Positions 53,747-63,553 are shown, counted from the stretch's first letter. The stretch is DNA of 64,000 nucleotides from Firmicutes bacterium CAG:582 (GCA_000435515.1 FR884183.1:1-64000); one strand, 5' to 3'. Notes: generated from the sequence alone by a model not told the origin. Numbers and translations are program-made.

Positions 53747-54942
53747 TGAAAAAAGTAGTAATTATAATGTGTGCGGCTTTAATTTTGGTTACTGGAACAA
53801 GTACATATGCTGCTAGTAAAGCTCGTACCTTAAGGGAACTTCGTGCAGAACTTGCCTCTTGGAAGAAAGAACAAGCAGCAAATGAGTCTAAAAAAACTGC
53901 TACTAAAAATGAAATTAGCAGTGCGAAGGCATCCGTTTCTAGCAAGCAAACAGAAATATCCAATAATCAACAAAAAATAGCTAGTTCTCTTGCTGAATCA
54001 GAACAACTTGGAAAAGATATTGAAAATGGTAAAACTGAGCTTGAAAAAATAGTAAAAAATTATCAAGTTTCTAAAGGAGATAATGTTTACTTAGAATACA
54101 TATTTAAAGCAACAAGTTATGAAGATTTAATTTATAGATATGCAGTTATGGAGCAACTTATGGATTATCAAAAGAATAAGATAGACGAGTGGAAAGGTAA
54201 AATTGAATATAATACTCAATTGAAAATTGATCTTGAAAATAGGGAAGTTGAACTTAGTAATCAAATAGATAGTTTAGCAAATGATATAAAATCATTGAAT
54301 AACAAACTATCAGATTATTTAGACGTTACAATGGATATTAAGGATGAAATTGCATCAACTCAAGAGTTAATTAATTATTATGAAAAGATTGGTTGTAAAG
54401 AAGATGAGGACCTTGAAAAGTGTGTAAGTGTAAAAGGAGATACTGGTTTCTTACGACCTTTAAATAGAGGAACAACGACTTCATATTTTGGATATAGAAC
54501 TCATCCTGTTACAGGAGTTAAAAATAAGTTTCATTCTGGAATAGATATTGGAGGAAACAAAGAGGGAACAAATGTTTATAGTGTAGCAAATGGAATGGTT
54601 TCTAAAATCGTTAGAAAGGCTAGTTGTGGTGGAAATCAAGTGTATATTCAACACTTAATAAATGGTAAACAATATACATCTTGTTATATGCATCTTTTAA
54701 CTATAAAGGTTAGTGTTGGTGATAAAGTTACTAATCAAACCATTGTTGGAACTGTAGGTGGAGGATCAGGAACTCCATGGGATTCTTGTTCAACTGGTGC
54801 TCATTTGCATTTTGGATTGGGTACTGGTTGGTATGGAACAACTTATACTTCGTATTCAAAATGGGTTGCTAATCTTGTTGATCCAAAAGGATATTTGAAA
54901 TTTCCTGATTTGAGAAAGTATTTCTATACGAGAGTATTATAA
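53743..54942 (+). CDS. Coiled-coil M23 peptidase, EnvC/PcsB-like hydrolase or activator
   Basis: 399 aa. Signal peptide (~1-25), coiled coil (~28-220), then an M23/LytM domain: RTHPVTGVKNKFHSGIDIGG (~255-270), YIQHLINGKQYTSCYMHL, GAHLHFGLG (~350). The H-x(n)-D and HLH zinc ligands look intact, so it could be an active endopeptidase rather than only an activator. ATGA coupling to ftsX strongly suggests control by FtsEX. Confidence 0.93.
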   Translation: MMKKVVIIMCAALILVTGTSTYAASKARTLRELRAELASWKKEQAANESKKTATKNEISSAKASVSSKQTEISNNQQKIASSLAESEQLGKDIENGKTELEKIVKNYQVSKGDNVYLEYIFKATSYEDLIYRYAVMEQLMDYQKNKIDEWKGKIEYNTQLKIDLENREVELSNQIDSLANDIKSLNNKLSDYLDVTMDIKDEIASTQELINYYEKIGCKEDEDLEKCVSVKGDTGFLRPLNRGTTTSYFGYRTHPVTGVKNKFHSGIDIGGNKEGTNVYSVANGMVSKIVRKASCGGNQVYIQHLINGKQYTSCYMHLLTIKVSVGDKVTNQTIVGTVGGGSGTPWDSCSTGAHLHFGLGTGWYGTTYTSYSKWVANLVDPKGYLKFPDLRKYFYTRVL

Positions 54943-54995
54943 GTATATTAGCTTATATTTAAAGCATATTATTATTAGAACTAGGAGGCTTATAT

Positions 54996-56210
54996 ATGAA
55001 AAAAAATAATAATTTAAAAAATATATTGTTGTTAGTTGCTATAGTTATCGCTATATTCTTTATTCTTGCGTTTTTACCAAATACGCCAATTTGGAATATA
55101 GTTGTACTTTTACTTATTTTAAGCGTTTTGATTTTTGTTCATGAGGGAGGGCATTTCTTAGTAGCAAAAAAATGTGGAGTACATGTTTATGAATTTGCTT
55201 TAGGAATGGGTCCTAAAATTCTTACATTTAAAAGGAAAAATGATCCTACTGAATACACGTTAAGAGCTTTCCCAATTGGTGGATTTTGCGCGATGGCCGG
55301 TGAAGAGGGAGAAGATGATGAAAATCTTCCTAAGGATAAATTTATGTGTAATAAATCTAAAATAAAAAGAATATTGATCTTAGTTGCTGGTGTTACAATG
55401 AATTTTATTACGGCTATCATTTTACTTTTCATGATTGGACTTTTTTATGGAAGTACTGAGCAATCAAGCATTATTGGGTCTGTTCAAAGCGGAAGCTCAG
55501 CTGAAAAAGCTGGATTAAAGAAAAATGATATAATTATTGGATGCAATGGTTATAAAGTCAATACTTGGGATAAACTTACGATAGTAACAAACTTAAAAAA
55601 TAAAAATGATTATTATACATATAAAATAAAACATGAAGATGGAAGTATTGATGAGTATAAAATAGTTCCAGACACATATGCTGTTTTTGACGATAAAACA
55701 ATAAAATTAGATGATTCTACAACTCTTGAAAGTGTATTAAAAGAATATAATAAAAAAGAAAAGGATGTAACTATAACTAAGTTGGTTGGAATATCTGCCT
55801 CAAGCGAGATACATAAAGGTTTTGGCTATGCAATAAAATATGCATTTTCTAAATTTGGTAGTATAGTTTCTACAATGCTTTTAATATTAGGCTCATTATT
55901 TACAGGCAAACTTGGATTATCGGCATTATCTGGACCTGTTGGAATGTATTCAGTTGTTGGAACAGTTGCTCAAGCGGGATTTGCCAATTTAATATATTTG
56001 ATGTCTTATTTCTCCATTAACTTAGGTGTTTTAAATATTTTACCTTTTCCTGCATTTGATGGTGGAAGAGTATTGTTTGTATTAATAGAGGCGATTACTA
56101 GAAAAAAAGTTGATTCTAAAATAGAAGGTTATTTTCATTCGATTGGTTTTATACTTATTATGCTTCTTATGCTTTATATTACTTTCCAAGATGTACTTAG
56201 ATTATTCTAA
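54996..56210 (+). CDS. rseP: RseP/RasP-family site-2 metalloprotease
   Basis: 404 aa membrane protease. HEGGH zinc motif in VHEGGHFLVAKKCGVHV (~47-63), a PDZ domain (~155-215), and ILPFPAFDGGRVLF (third metal ligand) near ~350, with four TM segments. Cleaves TM segments of anti-sigma factors and signal-peptide remnants. Strong AGGAGG site. Confidence 0.95.
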   Translation: MKKNNNLKNILLLVAIVIAIFFILAFLPNTPIWNIVVLLLILSVLIFVHEGGHFLVAKKCGVHVYEFALGMGPKILTFKRKNDPTEYTLRAFPIGGFCAMAGEEGEDDENLPKDKFMCNKSKIKRILILVAGVTMNFITAIILLFMIGLFYGSTEQSSIIGSVQSGSSAEKAGLKKNDIIIGCNGYKVNTWDKLTIVTNLKNKNDYYTYKIKHEDGSIDEYKIVPDTYAVFDDKTIKLDDSTTLESVLKEYNKKEKDVTITKLVGISASSEIHKGFGYAIKYAFSKFGSIVSTMLLILGSLFTGKLGLSALSGPVGMYSVVGTVAQAGFANLIYLMSYFSINLGVLNILPFPAFDGGRVLFVLIEAITRKKVDSKIEGYFHSIGFILIMLLMLYITFQDVLRLF

Positions 56211-56277
56211 TACATCTTTTTTCTTGTTTAACTTCTTTTTATGTGATAATATTGTTATTGTAGAATAGAGGGATTGA

Positions 56278-56880
56278 ATGAATGCTTTTGATGAATTTAT
56301 AATGAGTGATGCTTTTTTTCCTGTGATTATTGTTTTATTGGTGTTATTAATAGCAGTATTTATTATAATAACAATTAATAACAAAAGAAAATATGGTCCA
56401 TTTAGAAATATAAAAAATGCTTCGAAACCTGAGATTGACTATTCGAGTGAAGTTCATATTATTAATGATTTAAGTCCAGTTGAAGAAGTTAAAGAAAATG
56501 AATTTGATGAAATATTGAATATAAATAATATTGTTGAAGCAGATGATAATTATTTAAAACCAAGAAATGTAGAGGAAGAAAAAAAATTGCAAGTTAATGA
56601 TTCAAGTATATTAGCTTCTTCTAATGCGATTTCTTTTAATTCCTTTGATAATTCACAAAGAAGTGAAACTGAAGAAATGCCTATAGATAAATCAAGTGAA
56701 GTTACTAGTAACTTACAAGATGATGATAAGTTTATGGCAGATGTTCATACATTTCCAGATTTTTCGGATATTGAAGATAAAGATAAAAAAGAAGAAAATA
56801 AAAATAGTAGAATAGAAGAAGATGTAATGGATGCAGCTAGTAAATATATTGAATCTATTATGTCAAATAATAGTAGGTGA
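56278..56880 (+). CDS. Small membrane protein with acidic cytoplasmic tail
   Basis: 200 aa. One TM (~13-35), then a basic NNKRKYGPF and a long acidic, low-complexity tail, probably unstructured. Not recognised. Downstream of rseP; the 42-aa gene follows 3 bp after its stop. Confidence 0.72.
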   Translation: MNAFDEFIMSDAFFPVIIVLLVLLIAVFIIITINNKRKYGPFRNIKNASKPEIDYSSEVHIINDLSPVEEVKENEFDEILNINNIVEADDNYLKPRNVEEEKKLQVNDSSILASSNAISFNSFDNSQRSETEEMPIDKSSEVTSNLQDDDKFMADVHTFPDFSDIEDKDKKEENKNSRIEEDVMDAASKYIESIMSNNSR

Positions 56881-56883
56881 CTA

Positions 56884-57012
56884 ATGAAAACTGAATTTGA
56901 AAATGTTTATTTAGAATATGTAGATGAACTTAATAAGAAAAATGTAAAAGACAAGATGAGCAAAGAAGAGTTGCTAAAAAAATTGGAAGAAACCCAAAGA
57001 ATTAATTTGTAA
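56884..57012 (+). CDS. Small protein, 42 aa
   Basis: ATG 56884 to TAA 57012: MKTEFENVYLEYVDELNK then a charged helix ending EETQRINL. AGGTGA (56875-56880) overlaps the upstream stop and serves as ribosome site. Charged, helical composition and tight packing support a real gene. Function unknown. Confidence 0.6.
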   Translation: MKTEFENVYLEYVDELNKKNVKDKMSKEELLKKLEETQRINL

Positions 57013-57045
57013 TGTAAATGTAAAATTGTTCTTGTTTACGTTTAC

Positions 57046-57075
57046 AAGACATATTTGGTTGTCTTTTCTTTTTTT
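57046..57075 (+). terminator. Terminator before parE
   Basis: AAGACA (57046-57051) pairs with TGTCTT (57060-57065), followed by a long T-rich run. Confidence 0.65.
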
Positions 57076-57105
57076 TTGTGTTAAATTTTATTAAGGTGAT
57101 GCTTT

Positions 57106-59022
57106 ATGGCAGGAGCAAAAAAATATGATGCTTCATCAATTAAAATATTGGAAGGGTTAGAAGCAGTAAGAAAAAGACCAGGCATGTATATTGGTTCAAC
57201 TGATAAAAGAGGTCTTCATCATTTAGTATGGGAAATCGTGGATAATTCCATTGATGAGATAATAAATGGTTATGGAGATATGGTTAAGATTCGTCTTAAT
57301 GGTGATGGTTCAATCACTATAGCTGATAATGGCCGTGGAGTTCCGATTGGAATCCATGCAAGTGGTAAATCAACTCCAGAAGTTATTTATACTGTATTGC
57401 ATGCTGGCGGTAAATTTGAAGAAGGTAATTATAAAGTGTCCGGTGGACTACACGGAGTAGGTGCAAGTGTTGTAAATGCTTTGTCTTCATGGATGGATGT
57501 TACTATTTATACTGATGGAATAATATCCAATATTCGTTTTAAAAATGGAGGCGAGGTTTCAAGTCCTTTAAAAAAAATTGGTGAGTCAAAAAAAACTGGA
57601 ACTTGTGTTACTTTTATGCCTGATTATGAAATATTTAAAAATTGTCAATTTTCGTTTTCTACTATTTGTGAAAGAATGCAAGAAAGCGCTTTCTTGTTAC
57701 CGAGATTAACTGTAGAACTTGAAAATGTTGCTGATAATAAAAAAGTAACGTACCATTATGAGAATGGGTTAATATCTTTTGTTGAATATATGAATGAAGA
57801 CAAAAAAACAATAAACAGTATTGTACCTATACATGGCGTAAAAAATCATATTGAAGTTGATATAGCACTTCAATATACTGATTCATATAACGAACAAATT
57901 ATTTCATTTGTAAATAATGTTAAGACAAGTGATGGCGGTTCGCATGAAGTCGGTTTTAAAACAGGGCTTACGAAAGTTTTTAATGATTATGCAAGAGCTA
58001 ATGGTATTTTAAAAAATAAGGATTCTAACTTCGATGGAAGTGATGCAAGAGAAGGTTTAACGGCGGTAATAAATTTAAAAATACCAGAAGATTTACTTCA
58101 ATTTGAAGGGCAAACTAAAGGAAAACTTGGTACTCCTGAGGCAAGACCTGCTGTTGAACAGATTGTGTATGATGCCTTAAAATTTTATCTTGAGGAAAAT
58201 AAAAGCGAAGCTACTATTATATTGGACAAGATGAGCAAAAGTAAGTTTGCTCGAGAAGCGGCGAGAAAAGCTAGAGAAGAAGCAAGAGCTGGTAAAAGCA
58301 AAAGAGATGAAAAGCGTAGTTTATCTGATAAGTTAACTCCTCCTCAAAGCCGTAATCCAAAAATTAATGAATTATTTATCGTTGAAGGTCAATCAGCTGG
58401 AGGAACCGCTAAATCTAGTCGTGACAGAAAATTCCAAGGAGTTTTACCTTTAAGAGGTAAAGTTCTAAATACTGAAAAAGCTAGTGTTGCTGATGCTTTT
58501 AAAAATGAAGAGATAAATACATTAATTCATTGTATAGGTGCAGGATGCGGAGCTGATTTTGATGTTAAAGATATCAATTATGATAAGGTAATTATAATGA
58601 CTGATGCCGATGACGATGGAGCACATATTCAATGTTTACTTTTGACTTTTTTCTATCGCTTTATGAGACCATTAATTGAAGAGGGACATCTTTATATTGC
58701 TATGCCACCTTTATTCAAGGTTGAAGAAGGCAAAAAAGTAACATATCTTTATACTAATGAAGAGTTTAAAGATTATGTTAGAGATAAAGATAATTCAACA
58801 TATCGTGTACAAAGATATAAAGGTTTAGGAGAAATGAATGCTGATAACTTAAGTTTAACTACTATGAACCCCGAAACACGTAATTTGATTAAAGTAAATA
58901 TAAGTGATGCAGCAATGGCGGAAAAAAGAGTTTCAGTTTTAATGGGAGATGCTGTTGAACCAAGAAAAGAATGGATTAATGAAAATGTTGATTTTTCACT
59001 AGAAGATGATTTTAAAATATAA
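57106..59022 (+). CDS. parE: ParE, DNA topoisomerase IV subunit B
   Basis: 638 aa. GHKL ATPase domain (SIKILEGLEAVRKRPGMYIGSTDKRGLHHLVWEIVDNSIDE; GGLHGVGASVVNAL) and Toprim domain (IVEGQSAGGTAKSSRDRKFQGVLPLRGKVLN; TDADDDGAHI; YKGLGEMN). STDKRGLHHLV and the EEINTLIHCIGAG segment fit Firmicute ParE rather than GyrB. With ParC it separates linked daughter chromosomes. parC, usually next to parE, is not in the following 5 kb. Confidence 0.92.
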   Translation: MAGAKKYDASSIKILEGLEAVRKRPGMYIGSTDKRGLHHLVWEIVDNSIDEIINGYGDMVKIRLNGDGSITIADNGRGVPIGIHASGKSTPEVIYTVLHAGGKFEEGNYKVSGGLHGVGASVVNALSSWMDVTIYTDGIISNIRFKNGGEVSSPLKKIGESKKTGTCVTFMPDYEIFKNCQFSFSTICERMQESAFLLPRLTVELENVADNKKVTYHYENGLISFVEYMNEDKKTINSIVPIHGVKNHIEVDIALQYTDSYNEQIISFVNNVKTSDGGSHEVGFKTGLTKVFNDYARANGILKNKDSNFDGSDAREGLTAVINLKIPEDLLQFEGQTKGKLGTPEARPAVEQIVYDALKFYLEENKSEATIILDKMSKSKFAREAARKAREEARAGKSKRDEKRSLSDKLTPPQSRNPKINELFIVEGQSAGGTAKSSRDRKFQGVLPLRGKVLNTEKASVADAFKNEEINTLIHCIGAGCGADFDVKDINYDKVIIMTDADDDGAHIQCLLLTFFYRFMRPLIEEGHLYIAMPPLFKVEEGKKVTYLYTNEEFKDYVRDKDNSTYRVQRYKGLGEMNADNLSLTTMNPETRNLIKVNISDAAMAEKRVSVLMGDAVEPRKEWINENVDFSLEDDFKI

Positions 59023-59046
59023 CTCAAGATAATTCTTGAGTTTTCT
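59021..59046 (+). terminator. Terminator after parE
   Basis: AACTCAAG (59021-59028) pairs with CTTGAGTT (59035-59042), followed by TTCTT. Confidence 0.8.
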
Positions 59047-59102
59047 TATGGGCAAAATAATGCTTTTTGTATATAATAACATCTTGTTTTGAGGGGTTTG
59101 AT

Positions 59103-59936
59103 ATGATTTTATATCATACATTATCAGAATATGATAAACCTATAAATCCAGAAAATAATGGATTGATATCTAAGTTTATAATAGATGAAGTATTAAATAA
59201 AATGCATAAAGAAGGTACATTAAAACAAATTAAATTTTTATCTAAAAGTGAAATAGATGAAACAATAAAATCATCTATTACCGAGATAAACCAACAAGCT
59301 ATGGCATATAAAAGTGAATTTGATGCTTATTTAGAACTAGCCTCTTGTGAATATAAAACCTTTAGTGATGAAGCAAAAGATGCTTTAATTCAATTAATAA
59401 GTACATCAGTAGATTGTTTTAATGAAAGGTATGGAAATTGGGTTTCTTTATCAATTGATCCAATTGATGAAAGAATAAAAATTGAAGAAAAAGATGAGTG
59501 ACAAGTCGTTTGTGTTGATTCTGATAAAAACATAGATAATTTGGAAATATATCCTAAAAATTTCAGCGTTTTAATCGGTAATAAGGTTAAATATTATACA
59601 TGTGTACCAAGCTATAAAGTAGCTGCTATTCTTAATGCATGTGAATATGAAAGAATTATTTATGGTATATCTAAGGTGGATGATATACTTACATCAACAA
59701 GCGTAAGAAAAGAACAAAATGAAGAATATATAAAAAGTTTTATAAGTAATTATCCAAGTGATAGTTTTGAAGCTTATCTTATAAGAGAACATTTAGAAAA
59801 AAATAGGACATTAAAATCCATTTCTAATGATGATTTAGATGAAAGTATGGTAAGTGCTTATTGGTTTATAAATGATACTTGGGATAAAATGGTAAAAACT
59901 TATAAAAAAAGTATAAAATGTAGACAACTTAGTTAA
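59103..59936 (+). pseudogene. Copy A of a duplicated unknown gene, interrupted by in-frame TGA
   Basis: Reads MILYHTLSEYDKPINPENNGL ... WVSLSIDPIDE ... EEKDE, then TGA at 59499-59501, and continues in the same frame QVVCVDSDKN ... VKYYTCVPSYKVAAILNACEYERIIYGIS to TAA 59936. The joined frame (277 codons) aligns over its length with the intact copy at 59975. TGG to TGA is the simplest origin of the stop. TGA is a normal stop in neighbouring genes, so code 4 does not explain it. The 3' half could be re-initiated from ATG 59541, but without a good ribosome site. Confidence 0.75.
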
Positions 59937-59974
59937 TATACTTTATAATAATATCAAGTTTTGGGGGGATTAAT

Positions 59975-60811
59975 ATGATTTTATATCATGCATTATCTGG
60001 TCATGATGAATTTATAGAGCCAAAGGAAAATGGATTAATATCTAATTTTATAATAGATGAAGTACTTAAAAGACTTTATCCTGATACTGATTTATCAGGT
60101 CACTCGGATTTTGGAAAAATACTTTTAACACAATGCTCAATGGAAAAAATTAGTGATGTAGTATTATATTTACAATATTTGGTTGATGAAGTTTCTGAAG
60201 CGAGATATAAAAAAACGAAATTGCATTTATCTAAAAATAAGGCTTATGAAATGCTTTATTACTTTATTCATTCAGCAACAGATAAAAATAATTCATATTT
60301 TGAAAACTGGGTTAGTTTATCAGCTAATCCAATGGATGAAAAAAAGATATATGATGAACAAAAAATATGTAATGTAGCAGTTGTCAATACTGAATGGGAA
60401 AGATATAGAGGCAAAAACTATAAAAATCTTGTTATTAATGAAGGCAACGTTACTAAATATTTTAACTGTGTTCCAGGATATAAAATAGTTACTCTTCTTA
60501 ATGCATGTGAATATGAAAGAATTATTTATGGTATATCTGGAATATATGATATACTTGCTCCAAAAGGAATCATTTTATCAAGAGGTGATAGAGAAAAACA
60601 AAATAGAAAATATATTGATGAGCTTTTAAGTATGTATCCAGTTGATAGTTTTGAAAGAAAGCTAATCGAGGAACATTGGGGAAAAAATAAGTCATTAAAA
60701 TTTATAACTAATTGTTGCTCTGATATTTTTACTGAAAAAAATGTTGGTGATATAAATGATACTTGGGATGGAATTGTAAAAACAGTTACAAAGAAATATG
60801 AACTTCGTTAA
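59975..60811 (+). CDS. Copy B of a duplicated unknown gene, intact
   Basis: 278 aa, soluble. Starts LYHALSGHDEFIEPKENGLIS and contains NWVSLSANPMDE, VTKYFNCVPGYKIVTLLNACEYERIIYGISG and a C-terminal DINDTWDGIVKT. LYH near the N-terminus, an NGL turn and a central VSLS strand loosely recall ADP-ribosyltransferase-fold proteins, but this is weak. GGGGGG ribosome site and a TATAAT near 59945 are shared with copy A, so the duplication included the promoter. Not recognised. Confidence 0.75.
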   Translation: MILYHALSGHDEFIEPKENGLISNFIIDEVLKRLYPDTDLSGHSDFGKILLTQCSMEKISDVVLYLQYLVDEVSEARYKKTKLHLSKNKAYEMLYYFIHSATDKNNSYFENWVSLSANPMDEKKIYDEQKICNVAVVNTEWERYRGKNYKNLVINEGNVTKYFNCVPGYKIVTLLNACEYERIIYGISGIYDILAPKGIILSRGDREKQNRKYIDELLSMYPVDSFERKLIEEHWGKNKSLKFITNCCSDIFTEKNVGDINDTWDGIVKTVTKKYELR

Positions 60812-60827
60812 AAGCGAAGTTTTTTTA
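60801..60827 (+). terminator. Rho-independent terminator
   Basis: AACTTCG (60801-60807) pairs with CGAAGTT (60815-60821), followed by T-run. Confidence 0.85.
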
Positions 60828-60882
60828 TTATATTGATTAGCATAAATTAATATGATAAAATTTATATGTTAGAGGTGAAGTT

Positions 60883-61125
60883 ATGGATAAGACAACTCTA
60901 TTTGAAATTGAAGATATAACTAATGCATTAATTGAAACTACTTTAGATGAAATATATGATGCGTTAAAAGAAAAAGGATATAATCCAATTAGTCAAATTG
61001 TAGGATATTTAGTATCTGGAGATCCCGGATATATTACTAATTACAAGAATGCTCGTGATAAAATGCTGGGTCTTGATAGAAATAAAGTCTTAGAACTTAT
61101 GGTTAGGAATTATTTAGAAAACTAA
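60883..61125 (+). CDS. ireB: IreB-family regulatory protein (UPF0297)
   Basis: 80 aa. TLDEIYDALKEKGYNPISQIVGYLVSGDPGYITNYKNAR is the UPF0297/IreB core. In Enterococcus IreB is a substrate of the PASTA kinase IreK and influences cell-envelope stress resistance. The N-terminal Thr pair phosphorylated there has a TT at residues 4-5 here. First gene of the conserved ireB-ruvX-DUF1292 operon; TAATG overlap with ruvX. Confidence 0.93.
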   Translation: MDKTTLFEIEDITNALIETTLDEIYDALKEKGYNPISQIVGYLVSGDPGYITNYKNARDKMLGLDRNKVLELMVRNYLEN

Positions 61126-61553
61126 TGAAAACTCTTGGAATGGATCTGGGTACGAAGACTTTGGGCCTTGCTGTATCCGATAAATTAGGAATAATAGCAA
61201 ATCCTTACAAAACTTTAAGATATAATGATATTGATGAGTTGGTGGAAGATGTTTCAAAGTTAATTGCTGAATTGCATATCGAGGCTTTAGTTCTTGGATA
61301 TCCTAAAAACATGAATAATTCTTTAGGCGAAGCAACGTTGAGAACTGATGTGTTTAAAGAAAAATTAGAAAATGTAACTGAGTTACCAATTAATTTAATT
61401 GATGAAAGATTAAGCACAGTTGAGGCAGAAAAGTATCTTATTGGAGCTGATATGAGCAGAAAAAATAGAAAAGAAGTTATAGATTCAGTGGCAGCAAGTA
61501 TCATATTGGATACTTATTTAAAAAGAATAGGAAGTGGAACTGATGTTAGATAA
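61125..61553 (+). CDS. ruvX: RuvX/YqgF, putative Holliday junction resolvase / rRNA nuclease
   Basis: 142 aa RNase H-like fold: LGMDLGTKTLGLAVSD, ALVLGYPKNMNNSLGE, LIDERLSTVEAE, DSVAASIILDTYL, with the catalytic Asp residues retained. Homologues process pre-16S rRNA or resolve junctions. Overlaps the next gene by 11 bases. Confidence 0.94.
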   Translation: MKTLGMDLGTKTLGLAVSDKLGIIANPYKTLRYNDIDELVEDVSKLIAELHIEALVLGYPKNMNNSLGEATLRTDVFKEKLENVTELPINLIDERLSTVEAEKYLIGADMSRKNRKEVIDSVAASIILDTYLKRIGSGTDVR

Positions 61554-61845
61554 TGGAAAAATTGTTATAAAAAATGATAAAGGTGAAGAATTAGTATGTG
61601 ATGTTTTATTTACATTTGATTCTGATGAAACAGGAAAAAGTTATATTGCCTATACTGATAATACAAAAGATGAAAAAGGTAATACTAAAGTTTATGCAAA
61701 TACCTATGATAAAACAGGAGAGGATTTAAAATTATCTCAATTAACAACTGATAAAGAATGGAAAATTATAGATAATATTCTTGCTAGTGTAATTGATATG
61801 GTTAAAGAAAATTCCGAGACTGAAAATGGTGATAAGGATGAATAG
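61543..61845 (+). CDS. DUF1292 protein (YrzB-like)
   Basis: 100 aa. KGEELVCDVLFTFDSDETGKSYIAYTDN and a C-terminal acidic tail are typical of DUF1292. Role unknown. ATG 61543 follows GGAAGTGG. Position between ruvX and mltG is conserved in Bacillus. Confidence 0.9.
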   Translation: MLDNGKIVIKNDKGEELVCDVLFTFDSDETGKSYIAYTDNTKDEKGNTKVYANTYDKTGEDLKLSQLTTDKEWKIIDNILASVIDMVKENSETENGDKDE

Positions 61846-62926
61846 TGATGTTGAAAAAGCTAGCAAGAAAATAAAAAAGGTAGCACTTATTCTCCTTATT
61901 GTTTTCTTTTCTTGTTTAGTTGTTATTGGGGGAATATCTTTCTTTATGATGATGCCTATTAATTCTTCAAATAATGATGAAGTTATGTTTAATGTTGAAA
62001 GCGGAACAAGCAAAAATCAAATTATAAGCGATTTAAAAAAGGAAGGATTAATTAGGAATACTAATTTTACAAAGATTCTTGTTAAGCTTAATTATCGAAA
62101 AGGATTTTTAGCGGGAAATTATAAGTTGAGCAAAAGCATGACACTTATGGAAATTTTGGAAAGCTTAACTAATGGAACTAATATTGAAAAGAATGAAATG
62201 GCAATTACTTTTATTGAGGGAAAACGTTTTATAGAATATGCTGATGTTCTTGCAAATAATTTAACATTCACTAAAGAAGAAGTGATAAGTACTTGTAAAG
62301 ATAAAGATTACTTAACTAGTTTAATTGAAAAATATTGGTTTATAACTGATGATATTTTAAAAGATGGTGTATATTATCCTTTAGAAGGATACTTATTTCC
62401 TGATACGTATTTTATAAAAAAAGATGCAACAGTTAAAGAAGCTATTGAAGTCCTTTTAAATGAAATGAATACTAAATTAAGTACTTATAAAGAATATATT
62501 GAAACTAATAACTTAAATATTACTAGTTTACTTACTCTTGCTAGTGTGATAGAATTAGAAGCGTCTAGCGAAAGCGATAGGAAAGAAATATCAGGCGTAT
62601 TTCAAAATAGAATAAAGAATAATATGTCTATTGGAAGTGATGTCACAACATATTATGGAGTGAAGAAAGAACTTGGCTCTGCTATACTCCAAAGTGATAT
62701 TGATTCGTGCAATGCATATAATACTAGGGGAACTTGTACTACAGGAATCCCAATTGGACCAATTTGTAGTCCATCAATTGTTTCAATTGACGCAGCTATA
62801 AATCCGAGTACCAATGATTATTTCTATTTTGTTGCTGATGCAAAAGGCAAAGTATATTATAATAAGACAGCTTCGGAACATGAAAGAACTGTTGCTGATC
62901 TTAAAAGCAAAGGCCTTTGGTCTTAA
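61838..62926 (+). CDS. mltG: MltG, endolytic murein transglycosylase
   Basis: 362 aa. TM (~14-40), LysM-like domain (FNVESGTSKNQIISDLKKEGLI), and YceG catalytic domain with Glu ~240 in LASVIELEASSESDR, FPDTYFIKKDA and PICSPSIVSIDAAINP. Cleaves nascent glycan strands at the outer membrane face. ATG 61838 overlaps DUF1292 by 8 bases; GGTGAT precedes. Confidence 0.95.
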   Translation: MNSDVEKASKKIKKVALILLIVFFSCLVVIGGISFFMMMPINSSNNDEVMFNVESGTSKNQIISDLKKEGLIRNTNFTKILVKLNYRKGFLAGNYKLSKSMTLMEILESLTNGTNIEKNEMAITFIEGKRFIEYADVLANNLTFTKEEVISTCKDKDYLTSLIEKYWFITDDILKDGVYYPLEGYLFPDTYFIKKDATVKEAIEVLLNEMNTKLSTYKEYIETNNLNITSLLTLASVIELEASSESDRKEISGVFQNRIKNNMSIGSDVTTYYGVKKELGSAILQSDIDSCNAYNTRGTCTTGIPIGPICSPSIVSIDAAINPSTNDYFYFVADAKGKVYYNKTASEHERTVADLKSKGLWS

Positions 62927-62941
62927 AGAGGAGAAGTAAAA

Positions 62942-63553
62942 ATGAATGATGTTATAAAGGAAATGGAAAGGTATGCTGAGGCAAACAATGTGCCTATAAT
63001 TGAGCGAGATTCCATAAAATTTATACAAAAATATATTAAACTTAATAATGTTAAAAAAATTCTTGAACTAGGAACTGCTATCGGATATTCAGCAATTCTT
63101 ATGGCAAGTGTTGATGATGATGTGGAAATTACTACTATCGAAAGAGATGATAAACGTTACAGAGAAGCTGTTAAAAACGTTAATCGTACAGGAATGGATA
63201 AAAGAATTGAGATTGTGTTTAATGATGCTTTAGATGTTAATCTAGTTGATCATGAATATGATTTAATATTTATTGATGCAGCTAAGGGTCAATATATAAA
63301 ATTTTTTGAAAAGTTCCAAAACTATTTATCTAAGGGTGGTGTAATTATCACTGATAACTTAAAATTTCATGGTTTAGTAGCTGATAAAGATAAAATTGAA
63401 TCAAGAAATGTTTTAGGTTTAGTAACTAAAATTGAAAAATATATTGAGTTTTTACGTACTAATGAAGAGTTTGTCACTAAATTTTATGATATAGGTGATG
63501 GCTTATCAGTTAGCTTTAGGAAGTCTGATGAAGATGTCAAAAATATTGATTAA
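62942..63553 (+). CDS. TrmR-like tRNA/O-methyltransferase (YrrM)
   Basis: 203 aa class I methyltransferase of the O-methyltransferase family 3. KKILELGTAIGYSAILMA (motif I), TTIERDDKRYREAVKNV, YDLIFIDAAKGQYIKFFE, GGVIITDNLKFHGLV. In Bacillus the gene at this place (yrrM, trmR) methylates 5-hydroxyuridine in tRNA wobble positions. GAGGAG site precedes. Confidence 0.92.
   Translation: MNDVIKEMERYAEANNVPIIERDSIKFIQKYIKLNNVKKILELGTAIGYSAILMASVDDDVEITTIERDDKRYREAVKNVNRTGMDKRIEIVFNDALDVNLVDHEYDLIFIDAAKGQYIKFFEKFQNYLSKGGVIITDNLKFHGLVADKDKIESRNVLGLVTKIEKYIEFLRTNEEFVTKFYDIGDGLSVSFRKSDEDVKNID

Noticed and set aside
54566..54577. A further GAACAAATGTTT match
   Set aside because: It lies inside the M23 peptidase gene, encoding GTNVY, single and without promoter; a chance match in AT-rich coding DNA. 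It also warns that one such box alone is weak evidence; the tandem pair at 18944 in a promoter is what matters.
59499..59501. TGA read as Trp (code 4)
   Set aside because: TGA ends clearly complete genes (20952-20954, 53744-53746) and Trp is encoded by TGG throughout, so standard bacterial code applies.
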